The notes: a model not told the origin generated them from the letters alone. A stretch of 41,255 nucleotides of DNA from an uncultured Pelagibacteraceae bacterium (GCA_902539195.1 CACBHZ010000006.1:1-41255), one strand, 5' to 3'; positions 17,201 through 27,270 are shown, counted from the stretch's first letter. Program-made: numbers and translations.

Positions 17201-18719
17201 CTCAATAGAAGATCTAGCTCAATTAATTTATGATTTAAAACAAATAAATCCTAAGGCTAGGGTTGGAGTTAAATTAGTTGCTTCATCAGGAATTGGAACG
17301 ATAGCTGCTGGAGTTGCAAAAGCTAAAGCAGACATAATTTTAATCTCAGGGCACTCAGGAGGTACAGGAGCCACTCCACAGACAAGCGTTAAGTATGTTG
17401 GAGTTCCTTGGGAGATGGGATTAACAGAAGCAAATCAGGTATTGACTTTAAATAACTTGAGACATCAAGTGACGCTTAGAACTGATGGTGGAATAAAAAC
17501 AGGAAGAGATGTTGTAATTGCAGCCATGATGGGAGCAGAAGAATTTGGCGTAGCAACAACTGCTTTAGTTGCAATGGGATGTATAATGGTAAGACAATGT
17601 CATTCAAATACATGTCCAGTGGGTGTTTGCACACAAGATGATAAATTAAGAGAGAAATTTACAGGAACTCCTGAAAAAGTAGTAAACCTTTTCACATTTA
17701 TAGCAGAGGAAGTAAGAGAAATACTTGCTGATCTTGGTTTCAAATCTTTAAATGAAGTAATTGGAAGAACTGACTTACTAAGGCAAGTAAGCAAAGGATC
17801 ACCAAACTTGGATGATCTAGACTTAAATCCTCTTTTTGTTCAGGCAGATCCTGGAAAAAATAAAAGATATTGTGAGAAACCTGAAATTAATTCTGTTCCA
17901 GATACTTTAGATCAAAAATTATGGCCAGAAATAGAAGACAAAATAGATAAAAAAGAAAAAATAAATCAAGAATTTGAAATTCAAAATACTGATAGAGCAG
18001 TTGGTACTAGAATTTCTTATCATTTGTACAAAAAATTTGGAAATGACAATCTTGATGAAAATTCGATCGAATTAAATTTTAAAGGTTCAGCAGGCCAATC
18101 TTTTGGTGCTTTTGCTATTAAAGGATTAAAACTAATTTTAAAAGGGGATGCAAATGATTATGTTGCAAAAGGATTATCAGGTGGAACTATTGTGATTAAA
18201 TTACAAGATGAAAGCAACCTTGTTTCAAATGAAAATACTATTATTGGAAACACTGTTTTGTATGGAGCTACTTCAGGAAAATTATTAGCTGCAGGACAAG
18301 CAGGAGAGAGATTTGCTGTTAGAAATTCAGGTGCAACTGCAGTAGTAGAAGGTTGTGATTCAAATGGTTGTGAATACATGACAGGCGGAAACATTATTAT
18401 ATTAGGAGATATTGGCGATAATTTTGGAGCTGGCATGACAGGAGGTATGGCATTTATTTATGACCCCGAAAATCAATTTGATAAAAAAGTAAATCCTGAA
18501 AGTGTAGTTTGGCAAACTCCAGAAACTAAATTTTGGATTGAACATCTAAGGAAATTAATTCAAGAGCATGCGATAGAAACAAATTCAACAATCTCGAAAA
18601 AAATTGTTGAGAATTTTGAAAATGAAATAAATAATTTCGTCCAAGTTTGTCCAAAAGAAATGTTAGATAAGTTAGAAAATCCTATATCAAATAAAAAATT
18701 AGTCGGTCAAGCTAGTTAG
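14223..18719 (+). CDS. gltB: Glutamate synthase (NADPH) large subunit
   Basis: 1498-aa ammonia-assimilation enzyme. The N-terminal class II glutaminase nucleophile is C26 in MEHDACGVGL, implying removal of a 25-residue propeptide so that Cys becomes residue 1. The FMN-binding synthase domain follows (GEGGQLPGFKVT, SGHSGGTGATPQTSVK), with the 3Fe-4S cysteines C1120, C1126 and C1131 spaced 6 and 5 residues as in E. coli GltB. The C-terminal GXGXG beta-helix has repeats such as GLSGGTIVI, GNTVLYGATSGKL and GMTGGMAFIYD. It is coupled to gltD by TAATG and overlaps the convergent hydrolase by eight bases. Together with glutamine synthetase it forms the high-affinity nitrogen assimilation route. Confidence 0.98.
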   Translation: MKLRNKNLKILKSNHVYSEEMEHDACGVGLVASTEGLKSRKVVEYGIDALKAVWHRGAIDADGKTGDGAGIHIEIPKDFFEEKIEVTGHKHDNSELCVGMIFLPRNDYSAQEQCRTIVESELTKRNFSIYGWRQVPVDPSVLGEKAEQTRPEITQVLFTYNDKKVVNKSLEQKLYETRRVIEKEALNNQLNNFYICSFSSKSIIYKGMFLAEALSDFYTDLKDERFISRYAIFHQRFSTNTAPSWDLAQPFRSIAHNGEINTLKGNVNWMKVHEEEMFSPVFEDIENLKPVIPAGNSDSASLDNVFELLNISGQPAPLAKLMLIPDAWSKKNKVLKKDHQQLFNFLNSTMEPWDGPAAIAATDNEWVIVATDRNGLRPLRYTVTRDKLLFAGSETGMIDLNEKKIVSKGRLGPGEILGVRIEKGKVYSNDEIKNYLSKEYKHYNNQIIDLDKKLEAETEKVELEGQRLRNFQHCFGYSIEDLELILHPMAEDAKEATGSMGDDTPLAVLSDKYRPLYHYFRQNFSQVTNPPIDSLRENKVMSLKTRFGNLGNILDFSKLTKDNIYVLNSPILSNAQFEKFLKFFGNNNKVLDCTFSKNDDLETSINLLKVKSEQAVREGIKQIILSDKNISENRMPMPILLCIGAINTHLVKLGLRGYVSINVQTGDALDTHSFATLIGVGATTVNPYLAFDSLYQRHSKKLFGNFTFDECVSRYIKSVNLGLLKIMSKMGISVLSSYRGGCNFETVGLSRTIVKDYFPGMLSKISGIGLKGIEKKIRTIHKEAFFNNSNILPIGGIYRYRKNGETHQYQGKLIHLLQTAVGQGSYEIYKKYTKGIYNLNPISLRDLVDFKSKNPIDISNVEPASNILKRFGSGSMSHGALSKEAHETLAVGMNRIKGASCSGEGGEDEKRFKIMENGDSANSRVKQIASARFGVTINYLNNCNEIEIKIAQGAKPGEGGQLPGFKVTDEIARLRHSTPGVTLISPPPHHDIYSIEDLAQLIYDLKQINPKARVGVKLVASSGIGTIAAGVAKAKADIILISGHSGGTGATPQTSVKYVGVPWEMGLTEANQVLTLNNLRHQVTLRTDGGIKTGRDVVIAAMMGAEEFGVATTALVAMGCIMVRQCHSNTCPVGVCTQDDKLREKFTGTPEKVVNLFTFIAEEVREILADLGFKSLNEVIGRTDLLRQVSKGSPNLDDLDLNPLFVQADPGKNKRYCEKPEINSVPDTLDQKLWPEIEDKIDKKEKINQEFEIQNTDRAVGTRISYHLYKKFGNDNLDENSIELNFKGSAGQSFGAFAIKGLKLILKGDANDYVAKGLSGGTIVIKLQDESNLVSNENTIIGNTVLYGATSGKLLAAGQAGERFAVRNSGATAVVEGCDSNGCEYMTGGNIIILGDIGDNFGAGMTGGMAFIYDPENQFDKKVNPESVVWQTPETKFWIEHLRKLIQEHAIETNSTISKKIVENFENEINNFVQVCPKEMLDKLENPISNKKLVGQAS

Positions 18720-19473
18720 TATTTTTAATAATATTATCTAACTCTTTACAAATAATATTTAGATTTTTTTTTGACGAGAGACTATGGTCACCCTTCTTAA
18801 TTATATTTAATTTTTTTTTTGCTTTGCTGAAGATTTTTAAAACTTCTCTTGAGTATTTAATTGGTACAACTTCATCTTTTTGACCATGGACCATAGTAAC
18901 AGGTATTTTCATTGGAATTTTAACATTCAAAACTTTATTTTGTTTTTTTCTTCCATCTTTAATTAATTGATTAGTTATGAGATACTCATACCCACCATTT
19001 TTAATTTTGCTAATACCTTTTTTGATAATTTCAATCTTTGTCTTTTTTGAAAATTTTTTCCACATTATTCTTGTTAAAAATTCTGGAGCAGAGCCAATTC
19101 CCATAAAGCCTTTAATCTGTTTCTTAATTGATTTAAATAATAATAAAGAAATCCAAGCACCCATACTAGAACCTATTAAAATTATATCATTTTTTTTAAC
19201 TATATTCTTAATAGTCTGTTTTGCATCATTTGCCCAAGTAGAAATATTCCCTTTTGTAAATTCACCTGAAGATTTTCCGTATCCAGAATATTCTAGTGCC
19301 AAAAAACCCAATTTATTTTTTTTAGCATAGTTTAAAAATCTTTTAGGTTTATCTCCTTCTATATCGGATGCAAAACCTGGTAAAAATATAATATAAAGAT
19401 TTTTCTTATAATAATTGCTTATATATCTTAGTTTTTTTGTTTTAGAAATTTTTAGAAATTTAAATTTTTTCAT
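18712..19473 (-). CDS. Alpha/beta hydrolase (esterase/thioesterase-like)
   Basis: 253-aa cytoplasmic alpha/beta-hydrolase. The nucleophile elbow is GSSMGAW with S103, the acid is probably D200 (VHGQKDEVVPI) and the base H230 (KKGDHSLS), giving a complete triad. The oxyanion region is near LPGFASD (31-37). The sequence EYSGYGKSSGEF resembles the ABHD10/serine aminopeptidase S33-like group, which includes depalmitoylating esterases, but the substrate cannot be inferred. There is no signal peptide. It is a single gene, divergent from the glycosyltransferase with a 42-base gap, and its end overlaps gltB by eight bases. Confidence 0.85.
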   Translation of the reverse strand: MKKFKFLKISKTKKLRYISNYYKKNLYIIFLPGFASDIEGDKPKRFLNYAKKNKLGFLALEYSGYGKSSGEFTKGNISTWANDAKQTIKNIVKKNDIILIGSSMGAWISLLLFKSIKKQIKGFMGIGSAPEFLTRIMWKKFSKKTKIEIIKKGISKIKNGGYEYLITNQLIKDGRKKQNKVLNVKIPMKIPVTMVHGQKDEVVPIKYSREVLKIFSKAKKKLNIIKKGDHSLSSKKNLNIICKELDNIIKNTN

Positions 19474-19515
19474 ATAAAGTATTAAAATTGATTTGAAATA
19501 TTATAACTCTACCAT

Positions 19516-20670
19516 ATGCATCCAAAATTGAAAGTTCTGCAAGTTATACCAAAACTTGGATACGGTGGCGCAGAAACAGGTTGTTATGATATCGCACACT
19601 ATCTAAGTGAAAATGATTGTAAATCTTTTTTAATTTGCAACGGTGGTGAATTAACAAAGTTTATAGATAAAAGAAAGGTTAAATATATAAGGTTACCTGT
19701 TAATTCCAAAAACCCCATTTTGGTTTTTTTTAATTCAATAATTATTTCTTTAATAATTTTATTTTATGGAATTAATATCGTCCATGCGAGAAGTAGAGCA
19801 CCTGCATGGTCTTGTTTGCTAGCTACCAAAATCACACGACGTAAATTTGTAACTACATTTCATGGAACATATAATTTTAAAAGTAAATTAAAAAAATTAT
19901 ATAATTCTGTAATGTTGAGATCAGATTTAATTATTGCTGGGTCTAATTTTATATTTTCGCATATTAAAGAAAACTATTCTGAATACCTTAATGATAAAAA
20001 AAAATTCTTGGTGATATTTAGAGGCATTAATACTGATTATTTTGATCCATCAACTACTATAGAAACAGAGGAAGATGAATTATTTAAATCATGGGGACTA
20101 AAAATTGAGAGAAAAACTGTTCTATTACCTGGAAGATTAACAGAATGGAAAGGCCAAGAAATGTTTTTAGATGCTATTAATAAAGTAAATATTAATTTAG
20201 GACACGAGGTATTTAATGTAATTATTCTTGGGAGCGATCAAGGAAGAGAACTTTACAAAAAAAAACTTATTAGGTTAGTTGAACAGTACAGATTAACTAA
20301 CCAAGTAAAATTTATAGATCATTGTAAAAATATGCCACTAGCTTACAAAGTTTCAGACATCATAGTTTCCTCATCAATAGAACCAGAAGCCTTTGGAAGA
20401 ATATCTGTTGAGGCTCAGGCAATGAAAAAACCAATTGTTGCAAGTAATATTGGGGGATCAAAAGAGACTATAAATGAAAATAAAACAGGATTTTTATTTG
20501 AAGCAAATAACTCTGACGATCTTTCAAAAAAATTAATAGAAATTATGAATTTAGATGAACAGACTATCAATCAAATGGGCATAGAAGGTAGAAAAAATGT
20601 CGTTTCAAAATTTAATGTTGAAAAAATGTGTTTTTCTACTTATTCAGAGTATAAAAAATTAATAAACTAA
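19516..20670 (+). CDS. Glycosyltransferase family 4 (GT-B fold)
   Basis: 384-aa GT4-type glycosyltransferase, probably using a nucleotide-sugar donor to build lipopolysaccharide or another surface glycan. The N-terminal domain begins LQVIPKLGYGGAETG, a typical GT4 acceptor-side loop. The donor domain contains LLPGRLTEWKGQ and the E-x7-E motif (E-A-F-G-R-I-S-V-E) followed by KPIVASNIGGSKETI. The start is the ATG at 19516, preceded by only 42 bases to the divergent hydrolase, which leaves room for one compact promoter. The stop shares a base with the thrS start (TAATG), so this sugar-transfer gene is coupled to a translation operon. Confidence 0.9.
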   Translation: MHPKLKVLQVIPKLGYGGAETGCYDIAHYLSENDCKSFLICNGGELTKFIDKRKVKYIRLPVNSKNPILVFFNSIIISLIILFYGINIVHARSRAPAWSCLLATKITRRKFVTTFHGTYNFKSKLKKLYNSVMLRSDLIIAGSNFIFSHIKENYSEYLNDKKKFLVIFRGINTDYFDPSTTIETEEDELFKSWGLKIERKTVLLPGRLTEWKGQEMFLDAINKVNINLGHEVFNVIILGSDQGRELYKKKLIRLVEQYRLTNQVKFIDHCKNMPLAYKVSDIIVSSSIEPEAFGRISVEAQAMKKPIVASNIGGSKETINENKTGFLFEANNSDDLSKKLIEIMNLDEQTINQMGIEGRKNVVSKFNVEKMCFSTYSEYKKLIN

Positions 20671-22589
20671 TGCCAAATATTACACTACCAGATGGAAAAA
20701 AATTAAACTTTGAGAAAAGTATAACAGGTACTGAGATTGCTGAAAAAATTAGCAAGTCTTTAGGTAAGCAAGCTTTGGTGATGAGCATAAACGGTGAACT
20801 TAAAGATTTATATACTGTTATCGATCAAGATTGTTCTATTGAAATATTTACAGCTAAAGATCCTGAGGGCTTAGAAGTCATTAGACATGACACTGCACAT
20901 ATAATGGCTATGGCCGTTCAAGAACTATACCCAGGCACACAGGTAACAATTGGGCCAGTTATAGAAAATGGATTTTACTATGATTTTGCAAGAAAAGAAC
21001 CTTTTACTAGCGATGATCTAAAAAAGATTGAAAAAAAAATGTCAGAGATAATAGATAAAGATGTAAAAACAAGAAAAGAAGTTTGGGAGAGAGATAAAGC
21101 AATAAGTCATTTTAAAAAAATTGGGGAAAAATACAAAGCTGAGATAATTGAGAGCATTCCAAAAAACGAAGAACTTACGGTTTATCATCATGGCGAAACA
21201 TGGCATGATTTATGTAGAGGTCCTCATTTAGTATCTTCCGGTAAAATAGGTAAGGCTTTTAAACTGACAAAAGTATCTGGAGCTTATTGGCGTGGTGATT
21301 CTAATAATGAAATGCTTCAAAGAATATATGGTACTGGTTGGGCAACTCAAAAAGAATTAGACCTTTATCTTCAGAGAATTGAGGAAGCAGAAAAAAGAGA
21401 TCATAGAAAAATTGGAAAAGAGATGGATTTATTTCATTTTAGAGAAGAAAGTCCTGGATCTGTGTTTTGGCATCAGAAAGGATGGAATTTGTTCCAAAAA
21501 TTAATTTCTTATATGAGAATGAAACAAGATCACGATGGTTACAAAGAGATAAATACGCCAGAAATACTTGATAGATCTTTGTGGGAAAAATCAGGGCACT
21601 GGGAAAAATTTGGAGCTAATATGTATACTTCAACTACACCAGATGAAAAAGTATTTGCAATTAAACCCATGAATTGTCCTGGTTGTGTTCAAGTATTTAA
21701 TCAAGGACTAAAAAGTTATAGAGACTTACCTTTAAAGATGTCAGAATTTGGAAAAGTTCACAGATATGAACCTTCAGGTGCGTTGCATGGATTATTACGT
21801 GTAAGAGCCTTTACTCAAGATGATGCACATATTTTTTGTACAGAAGAACAAATTACCAAAGAATGTTTGAGCGTTACAAATTTAATTTTAGAAATTTATA
21901 AAGATCTCGGTTTTGAGGATGTTATTTTAAAATATTCAGATAGACCAGATTTAAGAGTTGGAGACGATAAAGTTTGGGATAAGTCAGAAGCTGCGTTGTT
22001 AGAGGCAATCAAAGCGACAAAGCTAGAGTACTCAATTAATAAAGGTGAGGGTGCATTTTATGGACCAAAAATTGAATTTGTTTTAAGAGATGCAATCGGG
22101 AGAGATTGGCAGTGCGGAACCTTGCAAGTAGATTTAAATTTACCAGGTAGATTAGGAGCTTCCTTTGTTGACAAAGATGGAACTAAAAAAGTACCTGTAA
22201 TGTTACACAGGGCATTATTTGGATCTTTAGAAAGATTTATAGGTATCCTTATAGAGAATTATGCAGGTAAGCTGCCATTTTGGATATCACCTTTACAAGC
22301 AGTAGTTATTCCAATCTCTAGTGATTTTGATGAATATGCTAAAAGTGTAGCTAAGGAATTAAAACGGAGTGGTTTGATTGTTGAGGTGGATCTTAAAAAT
22401 CACAATTTAAATTATAAAATAAGAGATCATTCTTTAACAAAAGTACCAATGTTATTGATCTGTGGAAAAAAAGAAGTTGACTCCAACAGTGTAACTATTA
22501 GAAGATTGGACTCTAATAAACAAGAAAATATGGCTTTGAAAGAATTTATAAAAAAATACTCTGATCTAAATAAAGCCCCTTCAATCTAA
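20670..22589 (+). CDS. thrS: Threonyl-tRNA synthetase
   Basis: 639-aa class II synthetase charging tRNA-Thr. Domains in order are TGS (residues 1 to about 62), the editing domain with H73 and H77 (RHDTAHIMA) and the DLCRGPHL motif, the catalytic core (KPMNCPGCVQVF; motif 2 around EFGKVHRYEPSGALHG; motif 3 HRALFGSLERF), and the anticodon-binding domain at the C-terminus. The editing histidines and the zinc-ligand cysteine are all present. It overlaps the glycosyltransferase by one base and touches infC with no spacer. The order thrS-infC-rpmI-rplT-pheS-pheT is ancient and widely conserved, which supports all of these calls. No T-box or thrS operator-like leader was seen. Confidence 0.98.
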   Translation: MPNITLPDGKKLNFEKSITGTEIAEKISKSLGKQALVMSINGELKDLYTVIDQDCSIEIFTAKDPEGLEVIRHDTAHIMAMAVQELYPGTQVTIGPVIENGFYYDFARKEPFTSDDLKKIEKKMSEIIDKDVKTRKEVWERDKAISHFKKIGEKYKAEIIESIPKNEELTVYHHGETWHDLCRGPHLVSSGKIGKAFKLTKVSGAYWRGDSNNEMLQRIYGTGWATQKELDLYLQRIEEAEKRDHRKIGKEMDLFHFREESPGSVFWHQKGWNLFQKLISYMRMKQDHDGYKEINTPEILDRSLWEKSGHWEKFGANMYTSTTPDEKVFAIKPMNCPGCVQVFNQGLKSYRDLPLKMSEFGKVHRYEPSGALHGLLRVRAFTQDDAHIFCTEEQITKECLSVTNLILEIYKDLGFEDVILKYSDRPDLRVGDDKVWDKSEAALLEAIKATKLEYSINKGEGAFYGPKIEFVLRDAIGRDWQCGTLQVDLNLPGRLGASFVDKDGTKKVPVMLHRALFGSLERFIGILIENYAGKLPFWISPLQAVVIPISSDFDEYAKSVAKELKRSGLIVEVDLKNHNLNYKIRDHSLTKVPMLLICGKKEVDSNSVTIRRLDSNKQENMALKEFIKKYSDLNKAPSI

Positions 22590-23135
22590 GTGGCAGATTT
22601 TAAACAAAATTATTTTCAAAAAAGAACTAAAGCAAGAGGCCCAAGGTCTAACAACAGGATTACATCAAATGAAGTTCAGGTTATTGCAAGTGATGGAGAA
22701 AATTTAGGAATTTTAAATTTAAATGAAGCTATCAATAAAGCAAAAAATGAAGGTTTAGATTTAATTGAAATTGCTCCGAATGCAAAACCCCCTGTCTGTA
22801 AAATTATGGACATGGGTAAATATAAATACGACGCGCAAAAAAAAGCTAACAAAGCAAAAAAAAAACAAAAGAAAATTGAATTAAAAGAAATAAAATTAAG
22901 GCCAGTTACAGAAGTTCATGACTACACTTTCAAAATTAAAAATGCTCAGAAATTTTTGGCAAAAGGCGATAAAGTCAAATTTACAATAAGGTTTAAAGGG
23001 AGAGAGTTGCAACATTCAAACCTTGGCAATGAATTAATGGATAAAATTAAGGCAGACATGGAGACTATTGGAAGAGTAGAGCTTCAGCCAAAATTTGATG
23101 GAAAGCAAATGATTATGGTAATCCAGCCTTTATAA
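22590..23135 (+). CDS. infC: Translation initiation factor IF-3 (GTG start)
   Basis: 181-aa IF-3, which binds the 30S subunit, blocks premature 50S joining and checks the initiator tRNA. The N-domain contains NNRITSNEVQVIASDGENLG and DLIEIAPNAKPPVCKIMD; the linker is Lys-rich; the C-domain contains the conserved IRFKGRELQHSNLG. The start is GTG at 22590, immediately after the thrS TAA, with no clear Shine-Dalgarno; the next in-frame ATG would remove half of the N-domain. E. coli infC also uses a rare start (AUU) for self-regulation, so the weak start may matter, though GTG is less extreme. It is followed by rpmI after 52 bases. Confidence 0.96.
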   Translation: MADFKQNYFQKRTKARGPRSNNRITSNEVQVIASDGENLGILNLNEAINKAKNEGLDLIEIAPNAKPPVCKIMDMGKYKYDAQKKANKAKKKQKKIELKEIKLRPVTEVHDYTFKIKNAQKFLAKGDKVKFTIRFKGRELQHSNLGNELMDKIKADMETIGRVELQPKFDGKQMIMVIQPL

Positions 23136-23187
23136 CCCATATTTCTAGTTGTAAATTTAATTTAATATTTGTATAACCCCAGAAATT

Positions 23188-23394
23188 ATGCCCAAGTTAA
23201 AAACAAAAAGTTCAGCTAAAAAAAGATTTAAAATTTCAGCTAAAGGTAAGGTTATTACCCCACAGGCTGGAAAAAGACATGGTATGATTAAAAGAACGAA
23301 TTCACAAATTAGAAAACAAAGAGGCACAACTGTTTTATCTAAACAAGATGGTAAGATAGTAAAATCTTATATGCCTTACAGCTTAAGAGGATAA
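23188..23394 (+). CDS. rpmI: 50S ribosomal protein L35
   Basis: 68-aa, strongly basic ribosomal protein starting [15 protein letters not shown] and containing the family-typical G-K-R-H-G-M segment. Length and sequence match bacterial bL35. The 52-base gap after infC is AT-rich and shows no recognisable L20-binding pseudoknot, so the autoregulation known in enterobacteria cannot be supported here. rplT starts one base after the stop. Confidence 0.97.
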   Translation: MPKLKTKSSAKKRFKISAKGKVITPQAGKRHGMIKRTNSQIRKQRGTTVLSKQDGKIVKSYMPYSLRG

Positions 23395-23395
23395 A

Positions 23396-23752
23396 ATGGC
23401 AAGAGTTAAAAGAGGAGTTACAAGCAGAGCTAAACACAAAAAAGTTTTAAAAGCTGTTAAAGGTCAGTGGGGAAGAAGAAAAAATACTATAAGAGTTGCA
23501 AGACAAGCAATGGAAAAAGCTATGCAGTATGCTTACAGAGATAGAAGAAATAAAAAAAGGGATTTCAAATCGCTGTGGATACAAAGAATTAATGCTGGTG
23601 TCAGATCTGAAGGTATAACATATTCAAAGTTTATTAATGGTTTAAGCAAATCAGGAATTAAATTAGATAGAAAAATTCTTGCAGAAATTGCTTACGATAA
23701 CCCCGAAGCATTCAAAACTATAGTTAAAAGGGCTCAAGCAGCACTAAATTAA
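23396..23752 (+). CDS. rplT: 50S ribosomal protein L20
   Basis: 118-aa bL20, an early assembly protein of the large subunit. It begins [19 protein letters not shown] and contains [20 protein letters not shown], then the globular part [13 protein letters not shown] and [13 protein letters not shown], all characteristic. The ATG lies one base after the rpmI stop. pheS begins 44 bases downstream. No hairpin terminator follows, so readthrough into pheST is likely. Confidence 0.98.
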   Translation: MARVKRGVTSRAKHKKVLKAVKGQWGRRKNTIRVARQAMEKAMQYAYRDRRNKKRDFKSLWIQRINAGVRSEGITYSKFINGLSKSGIKLDRKILAEIAYDNPEAFKTIVKRAQAALN

Positions 23753-23795
23753 TCAAGACTATTGTTTTTCTTCCTTTAACAAATATTCTATTAGA

Positions 23796-24863
23796 ATGTC
23801 TGATATTAAAAAAATAAAAGATGAATATATCGATAAGCTTAATAAAGAAAATAATATTGATAAAGTAAATAACATTAAATCAGAACTATTTGGAAAAAAC
23901 GGAATTGTATCGAACGAATTTAAAAAATTGGGTTCGGTTTCTATCGAGGAAAGAAAAAAATTAGCGTCAGATTTAAATAATATTAAAGATGAACTTCAAA
24001 ATAAAATATTAATCAAAATTCAAGAAATAGAAACTAAAGAAATTAATTTAAAGCTTGAGAAAGAAAAAATTGATGTAACTCTTCCAGAGAGAGATATTGA
24101 AATTGGTAAAATTCACCCAGTCTCTCAGGTGATAGATGAAATTTCGTCTATATTTTCTGAAATTGGATTTAGTGTTGAGGAAGGTCCAGATGTCGAAAAT
24201 GAATATAATAATTTTACAGCGTTAAATACACCAGATAATCATCCAGCTAGAGACATGCATGATACTTTTTATCTTGATAATAATAAGGAATTGCTTTTAA
24301 GAACACACACTTCCCCAGTTCAAGTAAGAACTATGTTAAAAGGTAAGCCACCTTTTAAGATTATTGCTCCGGGAAGAACTTACAGATCAGATAGTGATCA
24401 AACCCACGCTCCGATGTTTCATCAAGTTGAGGGGCTTCATATAGATAAGAATATAAATATGGGACATTTAAAAGGATGTTTAAATTATTTTATTAAGGAG
24501 TTTTTCGAAGTTGATAAAATTAAAATGAGATTTAGACCAAGTCATTTTCCATTTACAGAACCTTCAGCAGAAGTAGACATAGGATATGAAATTAAAAATG
24601 GAAAGATAGTAATTGGTGAAGGTAATAAATGGTTAGAAATTCTTGGCTGTGGAATGGTTCATCCAAATGTTTTGAAAAATGTAAAAGTTAATCCAAATAA
24701 ATATCAAGGATATGCCTTTGGAATTGGTATAGACAGACTGGGCATGTTAAAATATGGAATTAATGATTTAAGAGCCTTTTTTGAGACTGATTATAGATGG
24801 TTAAGTCACTTTGGCTTTGATCCATTGGATGTTCCTTCAAATTATAGAGGACTGAGTAGATGA
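23796..24863 (+). CDS. pheS: Phenylalanyl-tRNA synthetase alpha subunit
   Basis: 355-aa catalytic subunit of the heterotetrameric PheRS. The N-terminal coiled-coil that contacts tRNA-Phe occupies about residues 1-90. Class II motifs are visible: motif 1 in the [17 protein letters not shown] region, motif 2 as [20 protein letters not shown] with [11 protein letters not shown], and motif 3 as [18 protein letters not shown]. Length is normal. Its TGA overlaps the pheT ATG in an ATGA junction, giving coupled translation of the two subunits. No attenuator leader peptide with phenylalanine codons is present upstream. Confidence 0.97.
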   Translation: MSDIKKIKDEYIDKLNKENNIDKVNNIKSELFGKNGIVSNEFKKLGSVSIEERKKLASDLNNIKDELQNKILIKIQEIETKEINLKLEKEKIDVTLPERDIEIGKIHPVSQVIDEISSIFSEIGFSVEEGPDVENEYNNFTALNTPDNHPARDMHDTFYLDNNKELLLRTHTSPVQVRTMLKGKPPFKIIAPGRTYRSDSDQTHAPMFHQVEGLHIDKNINMGHLKGCLNYFIKEFFEVDKIKMRFRPSHFPFTEPSAEVDIGYEIKNGKIVIGEGNKWLEILGCGMVHPNVLKNVKVNPNKYQGYAFGIGIDRLGMLKYGINDLRAFFETDYRWLSHFGFDPLDVPSNYRGLSR

Positions 24864-27268
24864 AGTTCACAGTTGACTGGTTAAAAAACCATCTTGATAC
24901 AAAATTTAATAATAATCAAATAATAGATAAATTAACTAATATTGGTCTAGAAGTAGAAAGTTTTGAGACTTCTACATCCGAGTTAGATACTTTTATGGTT
25001 GCAAAAATTGTAAACGCCAAAACCCATCCAAATGCAGACAGATTGAAGTTATGTGATGTTGACATAGGTGGCGACAAAACAATTGAAGTAGTATGTGGAG
25101 CTCCAAATGCAAAAAATGGTCTCTTGACAGTTTATGCACCTCCAGGATCGATTATTCCTAAAAATCAGATGAAATTATCTGTAAGTAAAATAAGAGGTGT
25201 AACATCATATGGAATGCTCTGTTCTGAATCAGAATTACAATTATCCAATGAAAGTGACGGAATAATAGAATTAAAAAACAATGAATATTCAAATAAAATT
25301 GGAGAAAAATATTTTAAAAACACTTCTGAAAAAGTAATAGATTTATCAATTACGCCCAATAGACCAGATTGTTTAGGGGTTAGAGGAATTGCTAGAGATT
25401 TATCCGCTGCTGGTGCTGGTAAATTAAAAATAAATAAAAAATCAAATTTAAAATATAGAGGTAATCAAAATATAAATGTAACAATAAAAAAAGAAAAAGC
25501 TCAAGGATGCACAATATTTGGAAGTTGTTTAATAAAAGGTGTAACAAATATAGAGAGTCCAAAATGGCTAAAAGATAAAATTCTGTCTTTAGGCCAAAAA
25601 CCAATATCTGCGATAGTCGATATTACTAATTATGTAATGTTCGATTTAAATAGACCATTACACGCTTATGATGCAGATAAAATAGATAATGAAATTATTG
25701 TTAGAAGTTCTTCTAAAGGAGAAAGCTTTGAAGCCTTGGATAATAAAAAATATATTTTAGAAAATGATATGTGTGTTATTTCTGACAGATCTGGAGTCCT
25801 TGGTCTTGGTGGCATAATTGGTGGGACAAGATCTGGAACAGAATATTCTACTAAAAACATATTATTAGAATCTGCTTTTTTTTTACCACGTTCAATAAGA
25901 AAAACCTCTAAACAATTAAATATAGATACAGATGCAAAATTTAGATTCGAAAGAGGCATAGATCCTTTATCAATTGAAGAAGGATTAATCAAAGCTTCTG
26001 AGCTAATAAAACAAATTTGTGGAGGCGAAATAAGTAATTTAGATGTTAAAAAAATTGAAAATTATAAAAAAACAATAATTAATTTTGACCCATTTCTTTT
26101 TGAAAAAACGACTGGATTTAATGTTGAAAATAAAGAATTAATTAAAATACTAGAAAAGCTAGGTTTTAATGTATCCAAGAATAAAAAAATTTTAAAGTTA
26201 GTAGTACCTTCTTGGAGACCAGACATAACTCAATCAATTGATATTGTTGAAGAAATAGTGAGAATAAAAGGCTACGAATATATTAATACTTTAGAACCTA
26301 TTAAGACAAGATTAAAGCCAACACTTAATTATTATCAGAAATTATTTCATTTTTTACAAAGATCTGTAGCATCAAAAGGTTATTTAGAAACTGTGACATG
26401 GTCATTTACTGACTCTAAAATCAATCAATTGTTTAGAGAAAATGATGAAGAAATACCAATTGTAAATCCGATTAGTTCAGATCTAAATGTTTTAAGAAAC
26501 TCTATTTTCCCAAATTTGATATTTTATTTAAAGAAAAATTTAGATAGAGGATTTAAAGATATTTCTTTATTTGAAATTGGTCCAGCATTTAAAGGAAAAA
26601 ATCCTGGAGATCAAATGACTGTGATAGGTGCTGTAAGAGCAGGAAAGATTTCAAGATTATCTTGGAATGATAAAGAGAGAATTGTGGACACATTTGATGT
26701 AAAAAAAGATGTAATACAAAGTCTTTGTGAAGCAGGGATTGAAAAAGATGATATTGTTATTGATGATAAAACTCCTTCTTACTATCACCCAGGAAAATCT
26801 GGAGGAGTGTACCAAAATAAAAACGAAAAGAAAGCTTTAGCATATTTTGGTGAGATACATCCAAACATAATAAAAAAATTAGATATAAAAACCGAAGGTT
26901 TGGTAATATTTGAAATTTGTCTTGATTACATAAAAGAGTCAAAACAAAAAATAAAAGATTCAAAATCTGAATATAAATTCTCTGATTTCCAAAAATCAGA
27001 GAGAGATTTTGCTTTTATTATTAATAAAAATTTTAAATCTCAAGAATTAGTTAATATAATTAAATCTGCTGATAATAAATTAATTAAGTCAGTAAGAGTA
27101 TTTGATGTATTTGAGGGAGAAAATATACCAGAGGGAAAAAAATCTATAGCTGTTAATGTAACTATTCAGTCAGAAGAAAAAACATTAAATGAAAATGACC
27201 TGGACAACATTAATAAACTAATTATCTCTTCAGTTGAGTCAAAGTCTGGCGCAAAAATTAGATCCTAA
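24860..27268 (+). CDS. pheT: Phenylalanyl-tRNA synthetase beta subunit
   Basis: 802-aa subunit of PheRS. Domains in order are the B1/B5 entry region ([14 protein letters not shown]), an EMAP-like tRNA-binding domain with [17 protein letters not shown] (about residues 50-65), the B3/B4 editing domain ([21 protein letters not shown]), the B5 domain, the inactive catalytic-like module, and the C-terminal FDX-ACB anticodon-binding domain ([14 protein letters not shown]). All expected parts are present. It follows pheS with a four-base overlap, and lepA starts two bases after its stop. Confidence 0.97.
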   Translation: MKFTVDWLKNHLDTKFNNNQIIDKLTNIGLEVESFETSTSELDTFMVAKIVNAKTHPNADRLKLCDVDIGGDKTIEVVCGAPNAKNGLLTVYAPPGSIIPKNQMKLSVSKIRGVTSYGMLCSESELQLSNESDGIIELKNNEYSNKIGEKYFKNTSEKVIDLSITPNRPDCLGVRGIARDLSAAGAGKLKINKKSNLKYRGNQNINVTIKKEKAQGCTIFGSCLIKGVTNIESPKWLKDKILSLGQKPISAIVDITNYVMFDLNRPLHAYDADKIDNEIIVRSSSKGESFEALDNKKYILENDMCVISDRSGVLGLGGIIGGTRSGTEYSTKNILLESAFFLPRSIRKTSKQLNIDTDAKFRFERGIDPLSIEEGLIKASELIKQICGGEISNLDVKKIENYKKTIINFDPFLFEKTTGFNVENKELIKILEKLGFNVSKNKKILKLVVPSWRPDITQSIDIVEEIVRIKGYEYINTLEPIKTRLKPTLNYYQKLFHFLQRSVASKGYLETVTWSFTDSKINQLFRENDEEIPIVNPISSDLNVLRNSIFPNLIFYLKKNLDRGFKDISLFEIGPAFKGKNPGDQMTVIGAVRAGKISRLSWNDKERIVDTFDVKKDVIQSLCEAGIEKDDIVIDDKTPSYYHPGKSGGVYQNKNEKKALAYFGEIHPNIIKKLDIKTEGLVIFEICLDYIKESKQKIKDSKSEYKFSDFQKSERDFAFIINKNFKSQELVNIIKSADNKLIKSVRVFDVFEGENIPEGKKSIAVNVTIQSEEKTLNENDLDNINKLIISSVESKSGAKIRS

Positions 27269-27270
27269 AA

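Noticed and set aside
23136-23187. L20-type autoregulatory leader between infC and rpmI
   Set aside because: The 52-base gap is too short and unstructured to support the known pseudoknot.
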